From the NCBI GenBank assembly GCA_021399435.1, contig JAJTUP010000001.1:2728001-2792000 (forward strand): a stretch of 64,000 bases of DNA. The letters run 5' to 3'. This document shows, one piece after another, positions 32,101 to 42,857 of this stretch (the first letter of the stretch is position 1; the number at the start of each line of letters is the position of its first letter). The position numbers and the translations under genes were made by a program. The notes under the pieces were generated by a model. The model did no database searches. It had not been told where the DNA came from and saw nothing but the letters and a program-made list of their open reading frames with translations. This stretch comes from Diaporthe sp. PMI_573. Lineage: Eukaryota > Ascomycota > Sordariomycetes > Diaporthales > Diaporthaceae.

Positions 32101-34961
32101 CCGGATCGTCGAACCCCTCCGGAGCTTGAGGACTGGGCGTCCCCACAAGCACTTCTTACGTCGTGTTTCGACCGCGAAATATGCGAGGGAATTTGTTCGT
32201 GCCACACCTGCGGGCGGTAACCTGAGCCCACAGAAACTCCTCCCATGGTGGAAACGACGGCCTGGCAGCTCGCGCACACGATACACACAATCGCCTAGGG
32301 TAGCGGACGAATCGGTGGTCAGGAGCTTCGGTGGCCAGGCTTTGGCATCCGCGCGTCTCTGCCCTGATCGTCGGCCCCGAGTCAATATCGACTGACGATC
32401 TCTCGTCAAATAACCTCCAATGGGTGTAGCAGAATTGCAGCTCATCCCCACGCGCTTGTCACGACACGGTAAGCCTCTTACTGATCGGCATCCGAAGCCA
32501 ACGGGTCACGGCTCAGACCAAAGGAAAGGCAACTTTCACATGACGAAATCTCAGGAGAGGACACGCACGAGATTGTGGAGCGCGCAATTCTCCCAGACCA
32601 ATCTTCCCTGGGCCCCAGCGTGCTTGCGTGCAATCGAGCGGGGAATTTCGGCTTTGTCTTGATAGCCACGAGCACGAGAGCCCCGTGATGGTCTCGCCTC
32701 GCTGGCTATAGCTGCTCTGTTGACCTAGGTGCAACCAGTATGTGTCATAGCCAGTCACGGAAGCCTTTCCGCTCGACTCGAGATATGTCGAAGAGTGACT
32801 ATAGCATGCCCCGCTTTCCTATAGTAATCCGCATTAACTGGAGTCCTCTAGCTAGGGAAATTATCAAGGACCGCAACCCATGGATACCTCCAACTGGGCG
32901 CCGCTTACCCGGCGGTACCTGGGTATTTCTCCTCAATAGTCCGGATAGCTTGTGTTCTTATCAGCAGCCCAGGGACTGATAACCTCAGTGGAGGCATGAG
33001 CGAGCTGCCAATGGATACAACACACGAGATTATCCAGCCCTCGACAGCGACCCCATCTCCGTCAGAAGCGGAGATGGACGGGGAGCCGTATTTCGCGTTC
33101 CACGTGGGCTTGGCCCGCTTGAGGATCCCACTCTCGCCGATGCCAATAGCATAGGAGACAGTAAGGGGTTCGAAGCTGTTGCGAGGAGTCGACCGCACTG
33201 TGCCATGGTCAATCAAATGAGGGTTGCAGAAGGAGTGCCCATGGGCCCAGGACTGTCGGTGCCGATAGTGCAGCAAGACATTGTGTTCCTATCAGAGCAG
33301 ATACGACGACGACCGTCAATCCCCGTCAGCCACTCTATCTGCTTCGGAAATGGCACGTAAGGGATTTGGTATGATGTTGCATCACAATCCCTAGTTCGCG
33401 GGATGGAACATTTCGCTTGCTGGTCATGCACTAGCTTCCGCGCGTTAAGGTTCGTCATTGGTAGTCGAATGGACGTGCAAAACGTGGAGAGAGATGGTTG
33501 AGTCGAGCGGGAGACGGCGCCATTTCCTTCGAGGGAAGAGGAGCCCGTCCACTCGTGGGACTGGGATGATGCTTTTCTGTCAAACTCAAGACTGACTCCA
33601 GAGTCTAGTCAACAACTGGGTCACAGGCCTGTGCGAGCCCAGCGCACAGCAGGACTAGTCGATGGCGCCCGGCCGGGAATGTCATTTAGATTGATGAGGG
33701 GGTCGAGCATGATGGCTTGAACAGGATCACGAGGAAACATTCAGTCATGCTGCGGCCTGGCCGTTGCTGGTGGTGAGCAAGTTTAAGCGGCGCCTCGAGC
33801 TTTCGTCCACCAAGGCGGCGTGGCGTCGCCGAGTATGTGTGGCCAGATATTCCCGCCAGCATCTTCCCCGGCATTCACTGAGGAACCGTGCGAGAAGGCG
33901 CTCTTCTCTGGTACCGGCTGCGGCCCTCGTAAAACATTTGATTGAGAGTGGCAGTTTGTGAACTCCGCCGATTAAATCGTTTTGCTCGAGTCGTATGCAA
34001 ACGTAGGTCTGGAATGGAATGGTTAATCTGCCGATCCACTGGATCCTCTGTGCCATCCCGTCTTAAGTGGCCTATACTAGTAGGGATGGACGGGGCTCGC
34101 TTCGCAGAGTGCAGCCCATGTAAGCGGGAGCTCACCCTCTCGAAACTTCGGAGCCGGGAAGCCCCTCATGTTTTAAAACAACGGGGCTGGCTGGCAAGGG
34201 CGTCCACCCGCCGCTGACATGCCCCTTGGGCCCTTGCACAGCAGGCCTTGACAGGCATTGCAGGGAAGGAGGCGCCACAGGAAGCCATGCATCGACCTCA
34301 AACCCGACCAAGCATTCTTTCGGGGCTCGCAGCCGTGGGTTGGTGACATTATGACAAGCTTCTCAGCTATAGCCGCAGGCATCAGTCCCTCACCCGAGCT
34401 TCACCTGGTGGAAGAAGTGGGGTCGAGCCCGCGATAAGGGGGCTCTGTACCGGCAGAACCTCAGACACTCAGGAGCTCCTTGGAGGAAAATGAACCCCCC
34501 CTTCACCTTCACCCAGCCGGTCGAGGCCCTCGTCCACCCTGCCTCTGTGCCTCGATGCGGGAGAAAACATCGCTGCACGGCCCTCGCCCTCCTCACGCCC
34601 GTCTCTGGTTGTGCTCCACCCATGACAGCAGAGGTCCTGCTCGAAACAAACAGATTGGCCAGGCCTGCCAGGGGCCTGTTTCTTCGTCCCGTCGTGATCG
34701 CTGTTCTCTGCCCTCTGCCCTGGGCCCTGTCTTCGTCTCGTCTTCCCTGATGGCGAACTGGGATCGGATTCGATTGACTCGCCTCGGCGCTGATCCCCCG
34801 ATCCAGAGAAGTTGGCTGTGATATGAGCTCACCAAGGGCTACATATGGGCTCACTCCCTCCTCCCTCTCGTGATCAGAAAGCCTGGATGCCGCATTGGTT
34901 GTCTGTTCTGATGAGCAGTATCATTTGACAAATCCGCACCATAGCCAGACGACAAAACAAC
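29142..34961. other. Gene-poor stretch, 5.8 kb
   Basis: No complete gene is supported. The best coding-like piece is on the minus strand at 32905-33458, where two overlapping frames read like one disrupted protein; see findings. Elsewhere the open frames are short, contradictory between strands and without domains. The sequence is not strongly AT-biased, so heavy repeat-induced point mutation is not apparent. No terminal repeats or transposase motifs were recognised. Confidence 0.45.
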
Positions 34962-36020
34962 ATGGTATCATTGGGACCGTAAGCCGCTTATCCTTGATGG
35001 CTCTGACCCCGTCTGCCTCTGCTAACTCCAAGGTTTCCTAGTCTGCCTGGCGCTGAGGTGGTGCGTCTGCTGGTCGGTCCGAGCCAAAAAGAATTTACAG
35101 TTCACAAGAAGCTCCTCTGTGCTTCCAGCTCCTTCTTCCGGTATAGCCTGGAGGCTGTAGACTCGGCCCCAGGCTCACCCGACAGCGAGCTGTCGATGTC
35201 TGCTGCAGCTCAGCCTGACCGGGTCCTCTGGCTTTCTGAGGAGTCCCCGGAGATGATGGACCTCTTCATCCTCTGGCTGTACCGGCGCAACACATTCCGA
35301 TCTATGCTGGAGCAGATGATCTCTACCGTGGCCGTCCAGCTTACACCAGCCAACAAGGCCAAGATACAAGCCAGCAGACGAGCACTTCACTGGAACATTG
35401 TGAAGCTGCATATGTTCGCTGCAGTAATCCGGCTATCCGCCCTCCAGGACATCACCATGGATGCCGTGCAGGACATGTACCTCCGGTGTGACTGGGACGT
35501 CTCTTATCCTTTTGTTCGTCACCTCTATGAGGAGTGCTCGCGCGAGCAGTCTTTTCGCCTCCGGAAGTGGTCCGTCGCAATGCTGGCCTGGACGCTGAGC
35601 AACGGGGGCGGGGACCCCCTGGCATTCAACGAGCTGTTCGACGAGTTCCCAGAGCTGGGGGTCGACTACACCAAGCACGTGGAGAAGATGGCCGACAGCA
35701 GAGCCAACGTCTGCGTGAAGAACCCACAGCTGAGGTTGCCTCGCAACAAACTCAAGAACGACGAGCGCAACTTTGGCTTCCGGCAGTGCTCCTTCCACAG
35801 TCATCGGTCCTCCGTTGGAGAGGGAAGGTGCCCGTACGCTCTGGAACAACAATCAGCCCTGAGCCCCAGGACGGGCGAGGAATTCGAGGGCCCATCGCCG
35901 CAGTCATCTCCAGTCGAAGTGACGACCCCATCACCGTCCAAGCCTCGCCCTTCACATAGCCGGCTCAAGAGCAGCGGGTCGGCCATATGGACTGTACCCG
36001 AAAGCGCGGACGAGACTTGA
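34962..36020 (+). CDS. BTB/POZ-domain protein
   Basis: This is a fungal BTB-domain protein of the group often annotated only by that domain; members may act as adaptors of cullin-3 ligases or as dimerising scaffolds. The exons are 34962-34978 and 35033-36020. The first exon is only 17 bp. The 54-bp intron (GTAAGC donor, TGCTAAC branch, CCAAG acceptor) joins MVSLGP-FPSLPGAEVVRLL in phase 2, which supplies a start codon that the downstream frame lacks. The product is 334 residues. The BTB fold covers about 8-95: VVRLLVGPSQKEFTVHKKLL, then CASSSFFR, then a Ser/Pro insert, then MMDLFILWLYRRNTF. Residues 120-215 are helical, as in the usual extension after the domain. The rest is Ser/Pro-rich and disordered. 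It sits alone between gene-poor stretches. Confidence 0.85.
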
Positions 36021-38703
36021 AGTGCCTCGAGGTAAGATACATATTCATTGCCAGTTCCTGACTACGTCTCCAGTTTACTAACACATCGCAGCGAAACCTT
36101 GACACACTTCCAATCTGGTTCCACCGCCCTGCGGAAACGGAACAACACCCACTGCATCACTGCAATCGACCTGCTTAATGGAGCACACTGCGGACCACCT
36201 TGAAAAAGAAGTCTTCGGTCCACTGTCGTCGCTGTGTTGTTATCGGCGCTTCTTCCCGCCGCCCATCCTATGCCCAACGTTCCCTACCAAGGAACAATAC
36301 GTGTTGGCCAACTACTAAGCCTCACGTTGCCAAACACGGGCTTTTCACTCTTCATAAAGAAGTTTCACAATTGATCCCGTCGATGAGGCGGCGATTCACC
36401 AGGGGTTTTTCACATGCTCACAAACGCTGTTGTTATTTACCCCCTGCATGCTAGGAGCACCCCAAGTGGACGCCACAGGTGGCCGACGACCACCAAACGT
36501 GCGCCGTCACGACGGCACCACGAGCGGATCGCCCTTGCGGCAACAATTACATGTACATCTTCAAGCCCTCCAGAGGCTTACTTTACTTCACTTCTTCTTC
36601 ACTAGGCTAGCGCTCTGAGAGATGCCTCATTAAACAAATTCAATTTTAACGCTTTGAATAGCGTATTTTCAGCACAGCCTTTCCAGACCTTTTGGTTATG
36701 ATTTGATCGCTTTTCGTGTGACACTGTCTCAGAATCAGTTGCGCAGAGGGCGAAGCGACGCCCATGTCATGTTGCTAGAATACGGCTGGCCGGGCACCCC
36801 GGGTTGGCCGGGTATCACGGCGTGCTATCGATTTGCGGAAATCGACCGAGAACTACTCCTCGAGTTCCCACCCGGTAGCGTGTAACTCGGCCAAGATCTT
36901 GGGCCCAGTTATGCATAATATAGGATGGCACCTGTAAGATAAACCTTAGCACGCGGTATTCTCCGTGTATGCTTCCCACGACAGCTACTGTGGAGTTCTG
37001 CTTATTTTACTGTAATTGAACTCGGCATTCGCAGTATCTGTGCCCTACGCAACATTCACTGGGACGATGACCAAGCCATTATTCCCTCTCCAAGTTCAAT
37101 TACGGATTGAGAAGGCTGTGCAATTATCGCTTACGGTCTCGCACTTCGGCAACTTAAGCTATGCAGTGGCTACCGCTGCTAGGGGGCGGAGCGAATCCCG
37201 GATCCACCAAAAACAGGCACGCTCGTCTTGAGATACCTCCAATTTTACCAGCAGTCTCATCCTTCAGTGCTGACACAGGTTCAGAGAAGGGCCACCTCAC
37301 TCGGATCATCGGCACTTGCAAGCCCTCTGACGCAGAGAGACCAACCATGTCGAGCGAGTTTGGAATCCAAGGTCACTAATAAGCATCCAGGTCCCGCAGG
37401 CGATGATTCGATATGCACACGGGCGCTATATGTTTCAGTGCCGTGGGTCTCATCTCCTTCAAGGGACTACCTAGGTGAACAGCTCGACGACGCCGAGAGA
37501 TCAGTACCGACGGCTCCGGGGGAAAGAACAACAAGAGCCCCACCACGATGTTTGGCAGCAATTTTCTCCACTGCGGTCTTGACTGTGTAACTCAAGACCG
37601 AATCGACATCTGTATGCACTTTTCTCCGTCCTCAAAGGCTTGATGGGACCCTTACCATTTAGCCCCGTGACCAATGCCATGGACTGATGTTGAAGAGGGT
37701 AGGCTTTTTCGTGCTGTCATGCATCAGCATCCTATGCCTCATCTTTGATGCCACTCGTCTCGGGTGCAGAGACAAGAGAACCAGTAGGTGCAGACACATC
37801 GAATCCGTCCATGTTTCGACGTTTCTTAACGAGGCAATAGCTGTATGGCTTGTGGTCGCATTTATACAGTCCCTGTTCCTGTTCCATCGCGCTAGTCAGC
37901 AGGACCTGGAGCTGGCACGGAAGCAGCGGCTCCTGTTTCTATGGGCGGCTGAAGTATTTTGTTGCTATGTGGTCTTTCTCTGGTCCTTTCAAGATCCCCC
38001 AGCTGTCAGGACCGATCCGTTACGTCAACCTGAAGTAAAAGGCCTCCTTCAGTGAGAGGCCATTAAGGGTGGGATTTGTACGGGAAGGGCGACATGGGTA
38101 CTTGGCCATGGGTCTGGTCTGCTCACCGGCTCTCAACAGTTTGACTCGGTCGACGATGAAGAACTCCTTGGCCTGTACTGTCTTTTTCAAGTCTAGCATG
38201 GACTTCAATGTGTCTGTAAGGGTACCTTGAGAAGGGACTTCTTCAGTACATCAAATGCGCGGTTTGGGCTGGCTAGTTGACGTGCGTCACATGCCTTATT
38301 CTAAACACAGTTTGCATGCATTTTTGCCACATCACTTTGATGCTACCTTTACTGAGAAATTCTCCTCTCAGTGAATCAGTTGTTTGGAAGACAGAATCTA
38401 GCATTTGAACTGGCCTTTACTTGAAACTTTAAGTTCAAGTTGAAAACCATTCTTGATAAGGGTTTCTATCTGCCAAGCATGTTGGAAGAAGCCTGAAACA
38501 AGTCTTTGGCAGTTTGGATGTGAACATGAATTTCTGCGCAAAGAAGTCAGTGCAACATGCATGAGATATCCTGCCCAGGCAGGGCATCCATTGTGTAGAT
38601 CGATGCTGTGTGTGCACTTCCCAAGACCAAGACCGCGTACCAGAAATTCAAGAGACTACTTGGCCCATGAGATCACCACCATGCTACCCGTCCCTGGCGT
38701 AGT
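36021..38703. other. Gene-poor stretch, 2.7 kb
   Basis: Mostly non-coding, somewhat AT-richer than the genes. One small open frame with two hydrophobic segments (37687-38055) is listed separately at low confidence. No repeat of note. Confidence 0.45.
37687..38055 (+). CDS. Possible small membrane protein or gene remnant
   Basis: This is an open frame of 122 codons that I do not recognise. It has a hydrophobic N-terminus (VGFFVLSCISILCLIF, residues 5-20) and two further hydrophobic stretches (IAVWLVVAFIQSLFLF and LFLWAAEVFCCYVVFLW) with charged residues between. The pattern is what a small multi-pass protein would show. Codon use is not as GC-biased as in the neighbouring real genes, and no splice sites extend it. 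It may equally be chance or a decayed fragment. Confidence 0.2.
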   Translation: MLKRVGFFVLSCISILCLIFDATRLGCRDKRTSRCRHIESVHVSTFLNEAIAVWLVVAFIQSLFLFHRASQQDLELARKQRLLFLWAAEVFCCYVVFLWSFQDPPAVRTDPLRQPEVKGLLQ

Positions 38704-39677
38704 CTATGCTCTGAGAAAGGTCCCCAAATGCTTCATGTAGCTCTCGCGTTGATCAACATGGGAAAAGTGTGCAGCATTATCCAGTGTGATCCACTTGACC
38801 TGCCCGATATGGTCAAAGAAAGGCTGAATGGCTACGTCCTGAGCCTCATCCTGTACGCCGTTGATCAGAAGGGTGGGGACCTTGATTTTGGATAACTTGG
38901 GTATGCAAGTCCAATTACGAAGTGAGCCGGATACATATAGCTCGCTTGGACCATACCTGCACCTTAGGGTCAGCTCCTCGTCTATCTGCTGCTGCGGATG
39001 AGGGAGGAAGTGACATACATCGTTCCATACACAGTCGGGTCCTTGGCAAACCAGTCAAGCGCAACTTGGACCTCTGGTGGTGGCCAAGGTCTGCTAAGAC
39101 TGAGATGTCTCTTGTAGAAGACTTCAACGGCAGCCTCGTACTCGGGGCTTGTAAAGTCCTTGGTCTCCTCCGCACGGTCTAGTACCACCTGGACATCCTG
39201 GGGTAATTGCTTCCTCAAGACGGTAACACCATCATGGAAGATATCCATGCTCGCAAGGCTATTCGAGAGTACCAGGCGCCGGAGATTAGACGGGCTTGGC
39301 TGTGCTGCTGCCCACTCGGCCGCCAGCATCCCACCCCAAGAGTGACCGTATACATCAATGGGCCGATCTTGAAGACCCAGGTGCCGGATCAGGTTATCCA
39401 GCTCTTTCATGAACAGCTCCACTGACCAGAATTGCTTGTCGCCGTTCTTCTCGGGCAGATGGGTCGACCGGCCGTTTCCGATCTGGTCGTAGAAGACGAG
39501 AGGGGTCGCCGGCGCGAGGTCAACCAAGGGCAGCAAATAGTCATGACTGGCCCCAGGGCCACCATGAAGCAGGATCAATGGGACTGCTGACGTTCCGAGA
39601 TCTCCGACAACCTTGTACCAGGTCTGGCAGGGCTCAGACAAGCCCTCAACAGGAAATGGTGCCAGTCCTTCAGTCAT
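38704..39677 (-). CDS. Proline iminopeptidase-like alpha/beta hydrolase
   Basis: This is an alpha/beta-hydrolase of the prolyl aminopeptidase (S33) group, which removes N-terminal proline or hydrolyses related amide/ester substrates. The exons are 39677-39019 and 38956-38704. The 62-bp intron (GTATGT donor, TGCAG acceptor) joins VYGT-M-YGPSELYVSG in phase 2. The product is 303 residues from the ATG at 39677. An upstream in-frame ATG (39824) would add 49 residues, possibly a targeting sequence, but family members usually start near MTEGLAPF. The oxyanion motif HGGPG is at 38-42. The nucleophile is Ser113 in GHSWGG, the acid is Asp256 in INGVQDEAQD, and the base is His283 in AAHFSH, so all three catalytic residues are present. 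The enzyme looks active and cytosolic. Confidence 0.9.
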
Positions 39678-40587
39678 GGCTGCTAGGTGGCTTGAGCGCG
39701 AAGCCGAGCGGATGAAAAGACTAGATTGATTGCAATGAAAGACGGTATGCGATTGGAAAAGGCAGGTAACAAGGAAAAGACGAGGCGCCTGAGGGCTCCC
39801 TGAGCTGGATGGTTGAGTCAACAAGATGGTTCACATACAAGCCAACCGAGGTACCGTTGGGTGGAAGCAGGGGTCTGGATGCAGTACGACTTGCGGTTGG
39901 TTGTCTGTTGATTCTAGAAGGAGGGGAAACAACTGGCGGCCGCCTTCCAGACGAGATTGTGTAACATTTGACTTGTGAGAACTCCTCAAATCCACCTTTG
40001 AGGCTAGGCTGAACCAGAAGTTAATTTTCATCTCAGATCTCACGTCAGCTGGTTACAAGGCGGGACCTCATTGCCGTCATAGTTTACGCGTTTGAACTTG
40101 TCCGGGGCATGAGGAGGTTCGGCAGATGCTCAGATGCCAGTGAGGTTTGGACATGCGGCGCAATTGAATTTGATCATTAAACTGCTACAGCTCAAATTTG
40201 GTCAACTATTCCCAATAACCACAGATGTCACAATCAAACCTTGGAACCCTCTCGCCGTTGGCACAGCACCACTTCTGCGCCAGAATTACAAGGCGCTCGC
40301 TGCGTTTGTAATTTGCCTCACTTGCAGCAGTGCTAACTGGTTATGATTATTTCATCCCTTTGACCCTTATTTTTGACTCTCATTGCGTGGAAGACTTCAC
40401 GCGGGCCTGTGAAGCGCGACAACCTTAGAACCTATAGATCGAACCCTCGGAACTAGTACATAACTACGGTACAGAAGGAATGTGCTAAGAAATGGCCGCA
40501 AGACACAATCAATACTTTAAATGCTGACTGAATTCAAGAGCAGAAGAATCTAGGCTATATTAGCGACATAGTCCTGTCTCAGAGCTG
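39678..40587. other. Intergenic between two minus-strand genes
   Basis: About 0.9 kb. The first 150 bp is also open in frame with the hydrolase gene (alternative start at 39824). The rest has no coding sign. Confidence 0.45.
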
Positions 40588-42205
40588 TCAGTGAGGATGA
40601 GAGAGGGGGGCACTGACCCTGTCAATATAGTTCACACCCATGAGAATTTCCTGATCATCCGCAGCCTCTGAGCCAACGCCAAACTCCATGCTCGTCTCAT
40701 TTATGAAATTGAGACAGGTCAGAGTGACTTCGGAATATTTGTTTCCCATGTACTGTGGCAACTCATCACGGGCTAGTGACACAAGCCTCTCCTTGGTGTC
40801 AGCCACAAGGCCCTGAGTTAGCTTCTCATCGCTGGTGCCACTTGAAGGCTGCAAGGTATCTGAAACCTGGGGTGTCGCCCCATTGCTAGATATGGTGTAG
40901 TCCACAAATGTCCTCCAGAGGCCTATCTCTAGTAGGCAGACGCCAAGGCTATAAACATCGTGCTGCATCGTGTAGTTCAAATCTGGATTAATTCCTTGAC
41001 GGGATGGATGACGGTAGAGATTTTTGTCAGGCGCAGCGTCGCCAAGTCTTTGCGTCCAGCCCATGTCCCTCCGGAAGAGCTCGAAACCAATAAGAAAGGT
41101 GGATATGGTTTTCCCATCAGACCGGGTGAAGCAGAGGACGGACTCAGGACGAATGTTCTTGTGGACGAAACCAAAGACATGCACATAGCCAACCGCATTC
41201 GCTAATCCTTTGGCAATGTTGAGACGTTGAGTCAGACCCCCTGGAGGCCTGGTGCTTAGCAGCAAATCTCGAAGGCTTCTAGGACTTGGGAGAACATCGG
41301 GTGGTGTCCTGAGCACGAGGGTGATCTTTGGATCTGCTTTCGTGCCGGACAATGTGAAGCCCTTGCAAGTGAGAAGCCCGAATTTCTCTGGTTCTTGGTG
41401 CTGCAGCCTGCTTGCGAGATGCCCCGAGTCCTCCTTGGCGATAGTGTACCTTGAAAAGTGTGAGCCAGGTGGTGACTGGAGATTGAATATCTCGTTGAGA
41501 ATATAGGTGGTTGAAGCCCCAGATGGATGAGAACGTTTTGCAGACTTGACGTCGGAGAAGTCTATGTCGCATATTTCCATGTGATCGATCTCTCCATGCG
41601 ACAGCATCAGCTTAGTACCGCTTAGAGTCGATTTGAGCACACGGGATGATCGAATTGTTGAAGCGGATGGTATGAGGTTCGATATCTGTGAGCTTTTCGC
41701 GGTCAGGGCAGCGTCAATGCCCGCATCCGCGATAGTCATGAAGAGGAACCAGGATTGGTCTGTTAGGGCCTGCCAGGTTTCGAGGTCTTTGACTGCTTCC
41801 AAGATGCTCTTTTTGTTCCAAAGGTACTTGACCCTTTCCACGCCATCGGGAGTCGTAGGATTTGAACCGTCTGGAAGCATGGATCTGAGGATTTCCAGCT
41901 TGCTCTGAAACATGACGAGACTTCTATCGTATATCTCTCGGTGCTGTTGACCCATCAAATGCCGAATCCTCTGCGAGAATAGTAGCTGTTGTTGGAACCT
42001 CAACAACCCATTCTCCAATTGAAGCACAACTCGTGGGAGCTCATTATTGGCGCTCCCAAGGGAAGTGTATACTTTTTTCGCTTCGTTACCGTACCTGGTG
42101 GGTCGACACCGTCAGTTCAGAGCCGCAATTGGGAGCACGGGGTCGAACGAACTTCAGGCATAGATCAATAGTAGCAACTATAGCTAGAGCGAGCTCGGCT
42201 GACAT
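40588..42205 (-). CDS. Pseudokinase with HeLo-like N-terminal helical domain
   Basis: This belongs to a large fungal group that joins an N-terminal helical region, often annotated as prion-inhibition/HeLo-like, to a protein-kinase fold. The exons are 42205-42153 and 42094-40588. The 58-bp intron has an unusual GTTCGT donor, a CTGAC branch and a CCAG acceptor. It joins ATIDLCLK-YGNEAKKVYTSL and restores the typical start MSAELALAIVATIDLCLKYG. The product is 519 residues. Residues 1-150 are helical. The kinase-like part covers about 225-480 and lacks a glycine loop. The catalytic HRD is HKN (329-331; His-Lys-Asn, no catalytic Asp) and DFG is replaced by IGF, but DVYSLGV (397-403) of the C-lobe is kept. 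It is therefore very likely inactive as a kinase. The 3' end is uncertain: a possible donor near the stop could add another exon. Confidence 0.8.
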
Positions 42206-42857
42206 GATAGTTGCACTCTTCCTGGTCGCGAGTAGTCTGGTAGATGGAGAGAATAGTCAGGTGATTGTTCTCTGCCTCTGCCTCTCGTACCGCCCAACCT
42301 GAGGCACACATATTTCTCTTTTGGCCTACCAAGTTTGACCGACCTCTTGCCGTCGCCTTGATTACTCTGGACAGAACAGAGTTCAAGAAAAGCCAAGAAA
42401 GAGTTAAGTGAGTCCAGACTTCTCCCAATGTAACTGAGCCAGTGGTTATGGACTCTTTGGGCGTTCTTTGATGACATTCAAGAGGCGATTGGATGTTTGG
42501 TGCAGTGCTGGCTTGCTGACATTGCAGCAGCAGTCCAGTGGGTGAAAAGTGAACTACAGAGCTGTGTGACAGAGCTGTCCCTCCTCATTCGTCCCATTGC
42601 TTGCATGTGGCCTGCTCGAAATCCACGTGACTATTCGCTGTTCCTGGTACGGTTCTCTGACGCGGAAGTGTCAGCTGAGGAGTGCTGTCTATATCGGTAT
42701 CTAACAACGAGCGCTGTTCCGAAATCTCCCATCTGCTCAAACCCACCTGCATGCAACCAACTCGAGCGCCTGGCACAAGCCACGATACAGGCCCTGCGAA
42801 TGGAACTGCCCATTTCCTTTAGACTCGATACCAGTCTGTTGAGCTGTTAAGCGACTA
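42206..42857. promoter_or_regulatory. Divergent promoter region between pseudokinase and kinase genes
   Basis: 652 bp separate the two start codons. The open frames in it lack domains. The head-to-head layout could allow joint expression of the pair. Confidence 0.4.

Noticed and set aside
31799..32395. 198-codon plus-strand frame
   Set aside because: No domain, competing frames on the minus strand and no codon bias like that of the real genes.
41857..41876. Perfect tRNA B-box look-alike (GGTTCAAATCC on the minus strand)
   Set aside because: It lies inside the pseudokinase coding sequence, with no A box or foldable tRNA at the right distance.
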